Assembly (NCBI GenBank): GCA_038503075.1
Contig: JBCAML010000006.1
Span: 868,001 to 932,000, forward strand
From: Gyromitra esculenta
Taxonomy: Eukaryota > Ascomycota > Pezizomycetes > Pezizales > Discinaceae
Length of the DNA: 64,000 bases
Direction of reading: 5' to 3'
Shown piece after piece: positions 34,156 to 44,338 of the stretch (position 1 is the first letter of the stretch; every line of letters starts with the position of its first letter). Below the pieces are notes generated by a model. That model saw only the letters and a list, made by a program, of their open reading frames with translations, did no database searches and had not been told where the DNA came from. The translations under genes were made by a program, and so were the position numbers.

Positions 34156-34422
34156 AACATGTAAGTACTACAGGTGTTGGGGAAAGAAAAATCTGATAAC
34201 AGGTGGCGGTGCAGCCCTTTTCTTGGGGGACTCAAACTCGCTTGAATTCCATAGATAGCTCTACCAACTAACTTTACCCAATGTTCAATACATAGAATTC
34301 ACTACCTCTTATCAATTTTATTAGGCCTCTCGAAGAGTTGTGGAGTAAGAAGAAAGTCTGACAGCTCCTACTTGCACCGCCACCCGTCATCAGACTTTCC
34401 CCCACACCCGTAGTGCATGTAC
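34153..34422. mobile_element. MITE-like element, copy 4 (adjacent to copy 3)
   Basis: Ends carry the same CTACAGGTG...GGTGGCGGTGCAG motif and its mirror TGCACCGCCACC...CACCCGTAGTGC. It shares the tip with copy 3, repeating the tandem arrangement seen on the left of element A. Confidence 0.65.
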
Positions 34423-35137
34423 CTACGTAACATGGGTAGAATGAGTACTAGAAGTACATGTCGAGTATACGACACCGTTCTCTTTCCCACCAACATACTG
34501 CTGTAAGGGTATGTGCTCTGCGTCGTCCCTGCTCTACCGTACTGGAATATCCGTGTGGTGCGGTCACATATTATCACTCGTCGCACTGGGAATGCAGCAC
34601 GGAATTCCGAGGCTTAACTACCTCTCTGCAACCACCATCACCACGGTTTGTACCAGCTGGGTGGACTGATCCAATAGATGCTGCAATTCGACACACTTGC
34701 ACACACACTCTCTCATTCAGTCACCCTCACACTCTCGCGCTCACTCACTCTCATAAGCTTACCCACTGTACCTGTATACCGTCTGCTTATATATTACAAA
34801 GTGGTCGGCTGCGTTTGGTTCCTGGCTTGAATTTCACCTTCCACATTATGCGCGTGCAGCTGGCACAGCCCAATAACCCCAGCATCAGCTAATGCTTCAT
34901 TTGGGGGTTTCATCGCTTTCGTGCTGTGATATTTACAGTACGCGTGAGCTCACTGGTTGGTCCTCAATTGTTGTTCCCGCGATCCTTTCACCCCTTTTCC
35001 TATTTAAACCCTCGGAGCTTCCCGCCAACTTCTCGCCTTTCAGCCGCATACCTCGCTAGCTACGTGGATCCGCCAACAACAACATCTTTGACCTTCAGCG
35101 ATTCTACTATTCATTCCCCTCCCCCATTCTCTTCGCC
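34423..35137. promoter_or_regulatory. upstream region of the telomere-protein gene
   Basis: 715 bp with CA/CT-rich runs (34690-34760) and no supported gene. Likely the promoter and leader of the gene at 35138. Confidence 0.4.
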
Positions 35138-37988
35138 ATGGCACACTCTCCCTCAGAGCTGTCCATGACGTCTCTTTGGCCCTCCATAGAGCTTCGACTT
35201 GCTTCCCTGGACCCTGCCACGGTCGCAGAGCAGTCTGTATACATCTCCGCCGTCATCACGCTCATGTGGCCATTTTCCTCCAGTAGCTCATCACTGTCCA
35301 TTACTGCTTCCGAAGAAGACTTTCGACTGCGCTTGTCAAAAGGTCAGCTAAGAGTCAACTTTAACGGCATCAGTGCGGGTGAGGTGGAGGCTCGCGGTTT
35401 GCAGATTGGAGATAAAGTTATGATTAGTATGGAGGGGGCGCAGTACGAGGAATTGCCAAATCCGACAACAAAAGATGTGCCGTGGGCTGTCACTTTCAAT
35501 TCGAGATTGGTTATGAAGGTATAAAAATATTAGCGATGGTGTTGGTGGTGATGGTGGTAATGGCAATGATGATGGCAATGATGATGATGATGATGATGAC
35601 AACGAGGACGACGAGGACGGAAGCTAATTAGTAACTTAGGTTAGAACGGCTGCTGGTTGGTCCGCCATCGATATCGACTCATCTCCCACCGCATTACCAG
35701 CTTCCCTAGGGCTCGTGTCTGAAGCTGTCGAGATCGAATTAACAGTTTCCCAACATCTTTCAACCCCACCAAAACCCGAGCCGTTTTCCTTCTCGCAGAA
35801 CGAGAACGAGTGGACGACACCAGGGCTGTTTAAACGACGATTGGCCTTGGGTCTGGACGAGCCGAGCTCGGCATTCGCGATCGGTGATCAAGGGCTCTTT
35901 GATGAAGAGGACGATTATGATTTGGAGCATAGACGAAAGAGGCTCAGGTTTAGTAGTAGTGCTTATAGATTCTTGGATGGAAGTGAGGAGGATGCAGAGA
36001 AAATTGCCAATGAGCGTGAAGGGAGCGAAGGGAGCGAGACGATGCCGATGGATGGAAGCGGGACGTTAAGTTACGAAAGGAATGAACCTGCAGCTGAAGA
36101 TGAAGCTACCGAGCGCTCAGAATCATATGCCACCGCTGCAGAAAATATCACGGATTCAATGACCCTCGATATACCGGAAGTTCCACTACAAGATTTTTTT
36201 GACCCACGAAACGAATCTAACGGGGCCCCGCGTCCTTCACATATCACCATGCCTCCGCCTCCGCCTCCGCCTCCCACTCTTCCACCACTTACTACAGAAT
36301 TCTCAACCTCAGAAATTGCGCCTGATTCGCCGTCACTCAAACCCATCCCCTCCGAACAACTGCCCGCAATATCTCCATTCCTCAACCGGGGGCTGGCGGG
36401 CACAGACTACATGGGCGCTATTCTCGATTCTTCTCTGCGTGCGCAGGAAGCGGGCGTGGTTAATAGGGCCGCCTCACCCATTTTCGGGGCACAAGAGGTG
36501 GAAGTTGGAGCACAAACGCAGTATGATACAGGTCCTATAACTATCCAGGAATCCTCGTCAGATCTTAGAACTGGTGATAGTGCAAACGGTTCAGAGTACG
36601 ACATGGCGCGTGAGTTCGCAGCCCCAGAGGTGTTTGTCGTCCCTGCCGAAAATACTGGCTCTGTTGAGGCCCCCGTCCTCACAGAAACCCCCACAGTCAC
36701 TCCTACTGCTACCTCTATCGCTTCAGGTCCTACCATCTTTCAGCAATTAGCAGCTCAGCGCCGTGCCTCTCCTTCTGACGACGATCGTCTCACATCTTAT
36801 GAATCTGACAAAGACTCTCTCTTCGACGACTCCGAGACTGAGGCACGCCACCATCTCTCCAATCGCCGCACACTCGGTCGTTCCCCCCTTAAAACAGTTT
36901 CGCCCAGCACTACACCTCGACGATTAGTACCTTACACAAAACCTTCACGACTGAACCTTGAAACACCCTCCACCGCTAGTCCAGGTCCGATAAGTGCAGG
37001 GCTGGCCGAGGCGATGCCGGGGCCGCCAAAGACGCCGTTTTTATATCTCCCCACACCCAGCCCAAAAGTAGAGAGGAGAGGGATGGGATTTCCGACAAGT
37101 GCCCCGCCAAGATTTGGGGCTGAAGGGGATAGAGGGATAACGATAGATAGCTCACCGATACGAAGGAGGAGTAATTTCTGGGGGGCGAGTAGAGAACCAC
37201 CGTCGAACGATCTGTCTGCGTATTTCGGGAGGCCAAAAAGAGTCTCTGGGATTGTACCCGTAACTGAGGTTTCGCCAATGGACAAGGATGGGGATGACAC
37301 TGGAGCCTCCAACACGGAGGAGGAGGAAATTTCGAGTTTCTCCACACCCAATGCTGGGACGGACGCGGACGAAGAGGAAGAGGATGACGAGCTGGAAAGA
37401 GAGCTAGGGGGAGATTTCAAGTCTGGTGTGACGACCAACTTGTCTGACTTTCCAGCACTGTCATCATTGACTTGGGGCGCGGTGGTGGATGTCATCGGCG
37501 TAGTGTCACGCTTCAGACCTATGAAAAGGGCAAAGAGTGGACAGAAGGATTGGTATATGAGCATGCGTGTTGTGGACTCGTCGTTGCTTGTAGGTATCAC
37601 AGCAACGATTTTACGGCCGTACAAAGAGGCGTTACCCACGGTGGATGTGGGGGACGTGGTGTTGCTGAGGTCGTTCAGGGTACAGTATCTCCTACCTTCG
37701 CGTACAAGGTGGTTCTAACAGTATTCACTGCAGATATCTTCACAGAAGCGCAGTTTCGTGGCAACGTCGACAGTGAATTCGGCGTGGGCGGTATGGAGAG
37801 AAAATGGGAAGGGGCGGCCCGTCAACATTTCAGGGCCACCCGTCGAGTACGGAGATCAGGAGGAGCGATACGTAGAGGACATTGGGGCGTGGTACGTATC
37901 GTTGGATACCGACACAAGGGTGGAAATGGAGCGGGAACGGGATGATCATGGTGATGATCATGATGACGGCGCGACTGTGGAGGGATAG
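35138..37988 (+). CDS. telomere-binding protein with C-terminal Pot1/Cdc13-type OB fold
   Basis: Three exons, 35138-35518, 35640-37679 and 37734-37988, give 891 residues. Residues about 15-125 form a conserved N-terminal block (VYISAVITLMWPF, FRLRLSKGQLRVNFNG, GLQIGDKVMISMEGAQ) that looks like a first OB fold. A long acidic, Ser/Pro-rich, disordered linker follows. The C-terminal region (about 730-880) reads DFPALSSLTWGAVVDVIGVV, KRAKSGQKDWYMSMRVVDSS and GDVVLLRSFR, which fits the Telo_bind OB domain of Pot1/Cdc13. Family members bind single-stranded telomeric DNA and protect chromosome ends. The ATG lies in GCCATGG. Intron 1 (121 nt) holds a GAT microsatellite. Whether it acts as Pot1 or Cdc13 is not decided by sequence. 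Confidence 0.85.
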
Positions 37989-38595
37989 TTATGAACGCTT
38001 ATATGAGGACTATTTATGAATTAAATGTATAAGTATTACTGATACCTGTTGTGTTTCCTTGGAGAGCAAGGGCAGGACCGCCAAGGCTGCGATACGTATA
38101 GGGTATGACCGGGGGATATCGCGAAGAGACGTTTGGGCTGTACACGCGTGTAGTAGGACGCGTCCCGGGAGATCCATATGACAGCGCGGGAGAGAATATG
38201 TACTCTATATTACAAGCGATTACACCGCGTCTGGGTGTGTGTGTGCTGCGTGTACATGCAGAGTGCGCGCTGCACGCATGCACGGGGAAAGGCGGTCCAT
38301 CGGATAAGATATGGTGTTCTTATCAGATCCCCACCGGCCCCAGTCCGCCTTGGGCAGTCTGTGGCGGGCTTCGAGCCGCATGGGGCATAGCTCTGGCGCA
38401 GAGATTTTATCGGGCCATCTAATCCATCCGGATCAGATTAGCAGGGCTGGGAGCCGACGCCCGCCAGCAGTCGAGTCAGCCGGCTCTCTGTGATAAACCC
38501 GGCACTCGCACCTTTCGTCGCCCTCGTCTGTCTGCCATGAGTTGTCCCCGCCCGCTGCCCGTCCCGCCAAAGCTGCCCGCCCGCTGCCCGCTGCC
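37989..38595. promoter_or_regulatory. hapX promoter region
   Basis: Gene-free 607 bp between the telomere-protein stop and the hapX ATG. It becomes GC-rich (CCCGCC repeats) towards the start. It contains a pair of GATA-type sites described separately. Confidence 0.5.
38299..38328. promoter_or_regulatory. paired SreA/Sre1-like GATA sites upstream of hapX
   Basis: ATCGGATAAG (38299-38308, +) and CTTATCAGAT (38319-38328; ATCTGATAAG on the minus strand). The second is an exact ATCWGATAA, the extended motif known for fungal iron-sensing GATA repressors. They lie about 270-300 bp upstream of the ATG. Confidence 0.6.
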
Positions 38596-39299
38596 ATGTC
38601 TGGCGATTCGCTCTCTCCAATCGGTGAGTCTCGTCTGCCTGCCCGCCCGTGCCCGCCCGCTGCCTACGCTGGCCGCGTGCATCGGATCCGTCACTCAGGC
38701 TCACTCGGCCGTGCTCGGGAACCCGGACTAACGCCGCCAGCAGCCATCTCGTCGCCAATGTCCGTCTCGAGCCCGGGCCCGGGCCCCGTTGCGCTCGCCC
38801 CAAGGGCATCCCCGGTGGCCGCCCACGATGCTGCTTCCCCAGCCGGGGTGGTTACCCACAAGGAGTGGGTTGTGCCGCCGCGCCCCAAGGTCCCCCCACT
38901 GCCCCCCTTCATGGTGTTTCGATTATTGACCCTTCTCCAGCCTGGCCGAAAACCCGCAACCGATACCCCGCCCACTGTAAGCTGCCAGAGTCCGCAGCAT
39001 TCTCATCCTTGGCAAGCTGACTTACCTTCCTGCCCTAGAAACGAAAAGCCCAAAATAGAGCTGCCCAGAGAGCTTTCCGCGAGCGTCGCGCAGCAAGGGT
39101 CAATGAGCTTGAAGACAAACTCAGGGAGACTGAAGCTGAAAATGCAAATCGAGTGCAAGACTACCAGGACCAGATCCAGCAATTGGCCGCCGGCAACGCT
39201 GAACTCGCAAAGGAAAACAGCCAGTACAAAACAAAGCTCGAATGTGTGCAAAAGGAACTAGAACTACTAAGGCAGCTTAAGGCCGAAGATCACCACCAC

Positions 39300-39336
<37 letters not shown>

Positions 39337-40460
39337 CACCAGCCAGCAGCTTCCCAACACAAGTTGCTTCTCCTGCGCCGTCTTCCGGGCATGAGACTCC
39401 CTGTGGCAGCAACTGCGTCTGCGCTGATGACCTTGAGAAAGCTCTCTGTGCCAAAAACCCTCACCTAGCGCCTTCCGTTCCCCTTCGCCGTCGCAGCGCT
39501 CGCAACCGCCCTCCTGCCCCTGCCCGTCTCTCTAGTCCTGACCCACTTGGTTGCGGCCGCTGCAGCAAAGATGGCACCTGCGCTTGTATCACCGAGGCTG
39601 CGGCTTCCATTTATCCAACCCCTACCAATAACAATCCCAAGCGCCCCACATCTCCATCCTCAAACACGCCAAAACGAACCCGTACAGCCGCATACGTTGA
39701 CCTGACACCCTCGGATGAGTTGGAGACGGATTTTACAACCGCGTACACGGCAAAGCCGTCGGCAGCACCTGTATTCTCCGATAGTGCACCAGGCCTTGCA
39801 CGCATGCCTGACCCATGTGGGTTCTGCAACGATGGGACACACTGCGTGTGTGCAGAGGCGGCGGCGGCGGCGGCGGCGGCGGCGGTAGGAGATATGCTAA
39901 TGGGCGATGACTCTGACTCGGAAGAACATCATAGTACGAAACTGCCGCCGTTGCTGTCGAATCACACCCCACCACCGGTCGATAGCCACACCATGGGAAG
40001 ACCGATGGCGCTGCATCCGCCCATGACTAGGAGCTCAGCAGGCCAGGGAGCACGTTCAAGTGGCTGCCAGCCCGGTGGCTGCAAGCAGTGCCAGAGCGAC
40101 CCCATGAGCACACTATTCTGCCAGTCCGTCGCGACAAAGGTAGAACGGTTGGATGGGTGCTGTGGCGGCGGCTGCTGTGGTGATGGTAATAAAGAACCTT
40201 CGCTCGCTGGTAGCCCGGGAATCCGCGAGACCCAGGACGTAAACGGGGCGGAAGATAAAGGAACATTCATACCGGCAAGCGCGGCGTATCAAGCATTATC
40301 GAGGCATCGCGGATTTGAGCAGGCGACTGCCGATTTGGGGAGCCTGGTGAGGCCATTGATGGTAAAACAGGCAGATGGTAGATGTCCACTAGTTGAGGTT
40401 AGCAGTGTGAGGGATGTGCTGAAGCAATTGGATCGACGGTTTGGGAGCGATGCCAATTGA
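38596..40460 (+). CDS. hapX: HapX bZIP iron-homeostasis regulator
   Basis: Exons 38596-38623, 38744-38889, 38941-38976 and 39039-40460 give 543 residues. The N-terminus has the Hap4-like CCAAT-complex recruiting motif HKEWVVPPRPK, followed by PGRKPATDTPPTKRKAQNRA and the bZIP basic region AQNRAAQRAFRERRAARVNE. A coiled coil and a poly-His/poly-Gln run come next (39290-39335). Four cysteine-rich regions follow: CGSNCVC, CGRCSKDGTCAC, CGFCNDGTHCVC and CQPGGCKQCQSDPMSTLFC. HapX with the CCAAT complex represses iron-using pathways in iron starvation and activates storage in excess; the Cys-rich regions sense Fe-S. The 38890-38940 intron has an odd GTCCCC donor and is in frame and stop-free. Removing it restores the family's exact PRPKPGRKP junction. 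Confidence 0.93.
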
Positions 40461-40964
40461 GGTATAAATGGGGGCAGGTAGGAGGGAATGGAATGGCGTA
40501 TTTGGGATTGCTGATTTTCTTGTTGATGTTCTTGGTTCAATCTTGATTTTGTGCAATAGTTTCCCACTCTGGTCATTACCTTCTTTTTTTCTTTCTTTCT
40601 TACCAGTTTCTTTCCTGGGGGGGGGAGGGGGGCTTGATTTGTTCTATTACTAGTATTAGTAGAAAATACGTCGTTATTGCATGTTTAATGTGTAACTATC
40701 GCATGCTCTGGCAGTTTCAGGTAATTTAAAATGTTCAAGAACAGCTTTTTGTACGATATCTTGAACGCGAGTGACATTTGGTGATCAGGCAGGTGTAACA
40801 GAGATCACATGCCGGATCTGCTCCCGCAGCGTGGCGACACAAACAAAGTCAACTCCAAGGGGAAAAAAAAGAACAGAACCACATCCCCTCAAATTACCTC
40901 GATTCCTATTCATCAAATAGCATCTCCAATCTCTGAAACCCAGCCCCGTAACTTATCATCTAAA
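40461..40964. other. intergenic between hapX and the binding-fold gene
   Basis: 3' flank of hapX and promoter of the next gene. No further gene seen. Confidence 0.4.
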
Positions 40965-42058
40965 ATGGCTACCGCTGCTACCACACTGAGAGTAGGCTAT
41001 GTCCCAGGTGATCTCGCCCTCTGTTCCCGAAAAGTTTCATGGTTATGATTGCGATTGTGGTGATGATATATGATACGGATGCATTTACTCATCGGATCGT
41101 TAACATTGAGCAGAGCATTTCTCTACCCCAATCCACTTCGCCCTCACCCATGGATTCTTCTCCCGCCGCGGCCTCGCTATCGAACTCGTCCCTTTTCCCT
41201 CTGGCACAGGTCACATGGTTAAGTCTCTTGAAGCCTCTGAACTCGACATCGCCCTTGGACTTACTGAAGGTTGGATCGCTGCTCTCGGTGCTGGGAACTC
41301 CCATTTCAAGCTCGTCGGGAAATACGTCTCCACACCCCTTTGCTGGGCCATCTCAGCCGGCGCAAAGCAAGACAAAATCAATTCCATTGCAGATTTGAAG
41401 AATGGGAAACTGGGAATTAGCAGGATTGGGAGTGGAAGCTATGTTATGGGGTTTGTGCTCGCTGAGCAGCAAGGATGGCTGGAAGCGGGGAAGGAACCAT
41501 TCGAGTTCAAGATTCTAAACGATTTTATGCGATTGAGAGATGGAGTGAACGATGGAACTGCGGATGCGTTCATGTGGGAGATTTTTACAACAAAGTAAGT
41601 CGATCTCTGTCCTTATTCCAATCACCTATCTTCTCTTCCTTTTGAGATAGTCGCTTAAACTTTTCTGTTTAAATTCTAGAAAATACTACGACTCTGGTGA
41701 AATCCGCCAAATCGGAGAAATTTACACACCCTGGCCCTCATGGCACATCGTCGCGCATACTTCTCTCACCTCGTCCCCCAAGTCTTCGTCCGCAATCTCT
41801 TCCTTCCTTTCCGCGATCGATGAAGGTATCGCTTACTTCAACACCCACAAGGATGAGGCTGTCGAGTTTATCTCTACGAACCTCGACTACTCCGCTGATG
41901 ACGCAAGGGCGTGGCTGGAGACTGTTGAGTTTTCCAAGGATTGTAAGAAGGTCGAGAGTGAAGTTGTGGAGAAAACGGTGGATATTCTCGTGAAGGCAGG
42001 TGTGATTAGCAAAGAGAGCGGGGTGGAGGCAGAGGATATGGTTGTAGGGGTCGAATGA
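40965..42058 (+). CDS. periplasmic-binding-protein-fold protein (Ca3427/NMT1-THI5-like), function unknown
   Basis: Exons 40965-41007, 41114-41594 and 41680-42058 give 300 residues. The N-terminus LRVGYVPEHFSTPIHFALTHG and the segments ELDIALGLTEGW, KNGKLGISRIGSGSYVMG and FMWEIFTT fit the type-2 periplasmic binding fold of ABC-transporter solute receptors and of fungal Thi5/Nmt1. C. albicans Ca3427 is the closest described fungal type. There is no signal peptide or membrane anchor, so the product is probably cytosolic and either an enzyme or a small-molecule binder. It lacks the CCCFC iron motif that I would expect in Thi5, so a pyrimidine-synthase role is not claimed. The ligand is unknown. 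Confidence 0.85.
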
Positions 42059-42793
42059 TGTAGGGGTAACGTCATCAATTTGGTGTACTCTACTCTACTT
42101 TACAAGCAATAAGGAGATTGGATCCTCGACAGGAAAATAGCGCTTGGAAATATGAGAAAAACAAAAGCATTCGATAGTGAAGGTCGTTACTATGGCAAAG
42201 ACGTCTCCTCGGAACTATGAAACAGCCATCGTTCACGGCGAATCACTCGATGGCGTCACCTTGATATTACTCGATTTTGTCTGGCGAACAAATAGTAATA
42301 GGCTTAACGAACTCAACGAATTCCCCGAATTCCTAGCGCAAAATAATAAGTAGATCCTTATTTGGTAATCTAATGATCGATCATGACGCTTCGGAGAATA
42401 TCAAGAAGTGACTTGGCGGGTGGCAATCGATACATGTAGTAGGCAAGCCGTCCAGTACCCGAGCCAAGACGGCAAGGAAACACCACAAATCTTGAAAAAG
42501 TTGAAATCTATAGGGAAATACGCATCAAATCCCACTTGTAGGCCGGTACTGTGCGACGGTATATCTCCCCCACATGCCGGGGGCTTTAGTGATCGCCGTC
42601 TTTACAAGTACCACAATGATGATGGTGATGATGATAGAGTACTAGTGCTCCTTCTCAGCACCGAGATACCGTCTTGATCTATCTTTATTCAATATCCAAG
42701 TCTCTTAACGCAAGTACATTTTTCCCGGAAAAATTGTGTACCAATGCCACCCCAAAATACAAACCTCCTGCAACCTATGATCCAGAGATTTGA
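42059..42793. other. intergenic between convergent genes
   Basis: No gene supported. Contains TACATGTA at 42431-42438 and a short GAT run near 42617. Confidence 0.4.
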
Positions 42794-44338
42794 TTAACTA
42801 CGCCCTCTGTCATCCTCCTCTCCAGCCTGTCTTTTGTAATGACGAATTCCAAAAATCGGCATCTTCTCCTCATCGTGATCATATCTGTCTGTGCTTTCCA
42901 ACAATTCTGCTAGCGCTTTAACACCTTTGACCAACTCACCAACGGCAATCCCATCTCTATCTTTATGGCGAAGATCTGCTCCATGTTCCAACAGTAATCT
43001 CATTACCTCGATGCGCCCTGAAGCTTCTCCGGGGTTACGTCTCACCGTGCGCAAAACCTTCCCAGCTCGGTACAGAGGTGTGTGTCCGCCGATATCCTCG
43101 ACGTCCACCAAAGCCCCGTAATCGAGAAGTAACCCTGCCATCTCCGTGTATCCGTTCGCTGCCACGTTATGGAGCGGCATCCTACCAATCCTGTTCTGGT
43201 AGTTTGGATCTGCGCCCCTCTCGAGAAGTAGCCTGACGAACGCAGTAAGATTCCGTTCCGCCGATGCTTGGATGTTATTGATTGCGGTATCTGGGTCTGC
43301 CAACATTACGTTCGGGTCAATACCAACCTCGTCATAGTTCTCTTCTGCCATCTGGCGAATAACTTTCCCCATCTCAATCCGCTTCTTGCGGCCTTCGTCG
43401 CGCGTTGCTAGGTGCAATGGGGTGTCGCCTTCATCGTTCTGTGTGTTTACGTACGCCTGTCCCAAGGCTTCTGGGTGACAAATTTCGGCCCCCTTATTGA
43501 GCAACAGTCGAGCGATTTCATCACCTCCTACGTATGTCACAGCAAGATGGAGTGCAGTATCGTTGTATTCGTTGCGGGTAAAAATATTCGCCCCCTGCTC
43601 CAGTAATCTCTTCACCATTTCCGTGCGTTCTTTCGCTACAGCTTGAAGGAGCACCGTCTCTTTCAGCCTACCTTGGATGTTGATATCTGCACCGTTCTCG
43701 ATCAACAATTCAAAGACGTTATCTCGGTCGTTTTCCGGGGTAAGCCCAAGCGGCGTTTCTTGATCGTAGTCTCTCCTTGCATTGATATCGGCATTTTTCC
43801 CCAACAGCAGTCTAACCACGTCCTCTTTCTCATCCTCAACTGCCCAGTGCAGCGGACGCGCCCCGCGCGAGGCTTTCGCCTCAATGTCTGCCCCAAATTC
43901 TAGCAAAAGCTCGACGATTTTGACGTGGCCTGCTCTTGCTGCGATGTGTAGTGCCGTTCCGTCATCCATATATCGTCCAGCATTTGCTGCCGTGTCCACG
44001 CCATGCTCTAGTAACACACGGACTACTTCTAGGTGCCCGTTTTCGGTAGCTTTGATGAGTGGTGTATTGTAGGTGAAATCTTTAGCCTCGATATCGCTTC
44101 CGTGCTTAATCAAAGAAGCTATCTGCCCCGCGTACCCTCTTTCTGCCGACCAGATCAAGACGCTCTTTCCTTGGTCAAGAATTCGAGTTGCTGCTATTTT
44201 ATGTAGGATGGGCGTCAGAAGGTCCATGAGGACGTGGTTGCAGCGAAGCAATGAGTTGAGATCATGATCTTTGAAACCTTCTTGTTCAATGATCTGGAGA
44301 AAAAGCTCATACGGGAGTCCGAGGAGTCCAGCAGGCAT
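42794..44338 (-). CDS. F-box-like ankyrin repeat protein
   Basis: Single exon of 514 residues starting at 44338. Residues about 1-45 (LGLPYELFLQIIEQEGF...SLLRCNHVL) resemble an F-box. About ten ankyrin repeats follow, many with the TPLHxA...GHxEVVRLLLExGADI pattern (for example TALHIAARAGHVKIVELLLE and RPLHWAVEDEKEDVVRLLLG). One repeat carries a longer insertion around NVMLADPDTAINNIQASAER. Such proteins are abundant and fast-evolving in filamentous fungi; an SCF ubiquitin-ligase adaptor role is plausible but inferred. The 5' flank has a GTT/GGT microsatellite (44378-44424). Confidence 0.85.
   Translation of the reverse strand: MPAGLLGLPYELFLQIIEQEGFKDHDLNSLLRCNHVLMDLLTPILHKIAATRILDQGKSVLIWSAERGYAGQIASLIKHGSDIEAKDFTYNTPLIKATENGHLEVVRVLLEHGVDTAANAGRYMDDGTALHIAARAGHVKIVELLLEFGADIEAKASRGARPLHWAVEDEKEDVVRLLLGKNADINARRDYDQETPLGLTPENDRDNVFELLIENGADINIQGRLKETVLLQAVAKERTEMVKRLLEQGANIFTRNEYNDTALHLAVTYVGGDEIARLLLNKGAEICHPEALGQAYVNTQNDEGDTPLHLATRDEGRKKRIEMGKVIRQMAEENYDEVGIDPNVMLADPDTAINNIQASAERNLTAFVRLLLERGADPNYQNRIGRMPLHNVAANGYTEMAGLLLDYGALVDVEDIGGHTPLYRAGKVLRTVRRNPGEASGRIEVMRLLLEHGADLRHKDRDGIAVGELVKGVKALAELLESTDRYDHDEEKMPIFGIRHYKRQAGEEDDRGRS

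Noticed and set aside
36071..37639. Long minus-strand open frames (up to 235 residues) across the telomere gene
   Set aside because: They are antisense shadows of the Ser/Pro/Glu-rich plus-strand coding sequence.
38542..39261. A 239-residue continuous plus-strand frame over the hapX start
   Set aside because: It reads through introns and then in the wrong frame across the bZIP; the spliced model restores the conserved HapX sequence.
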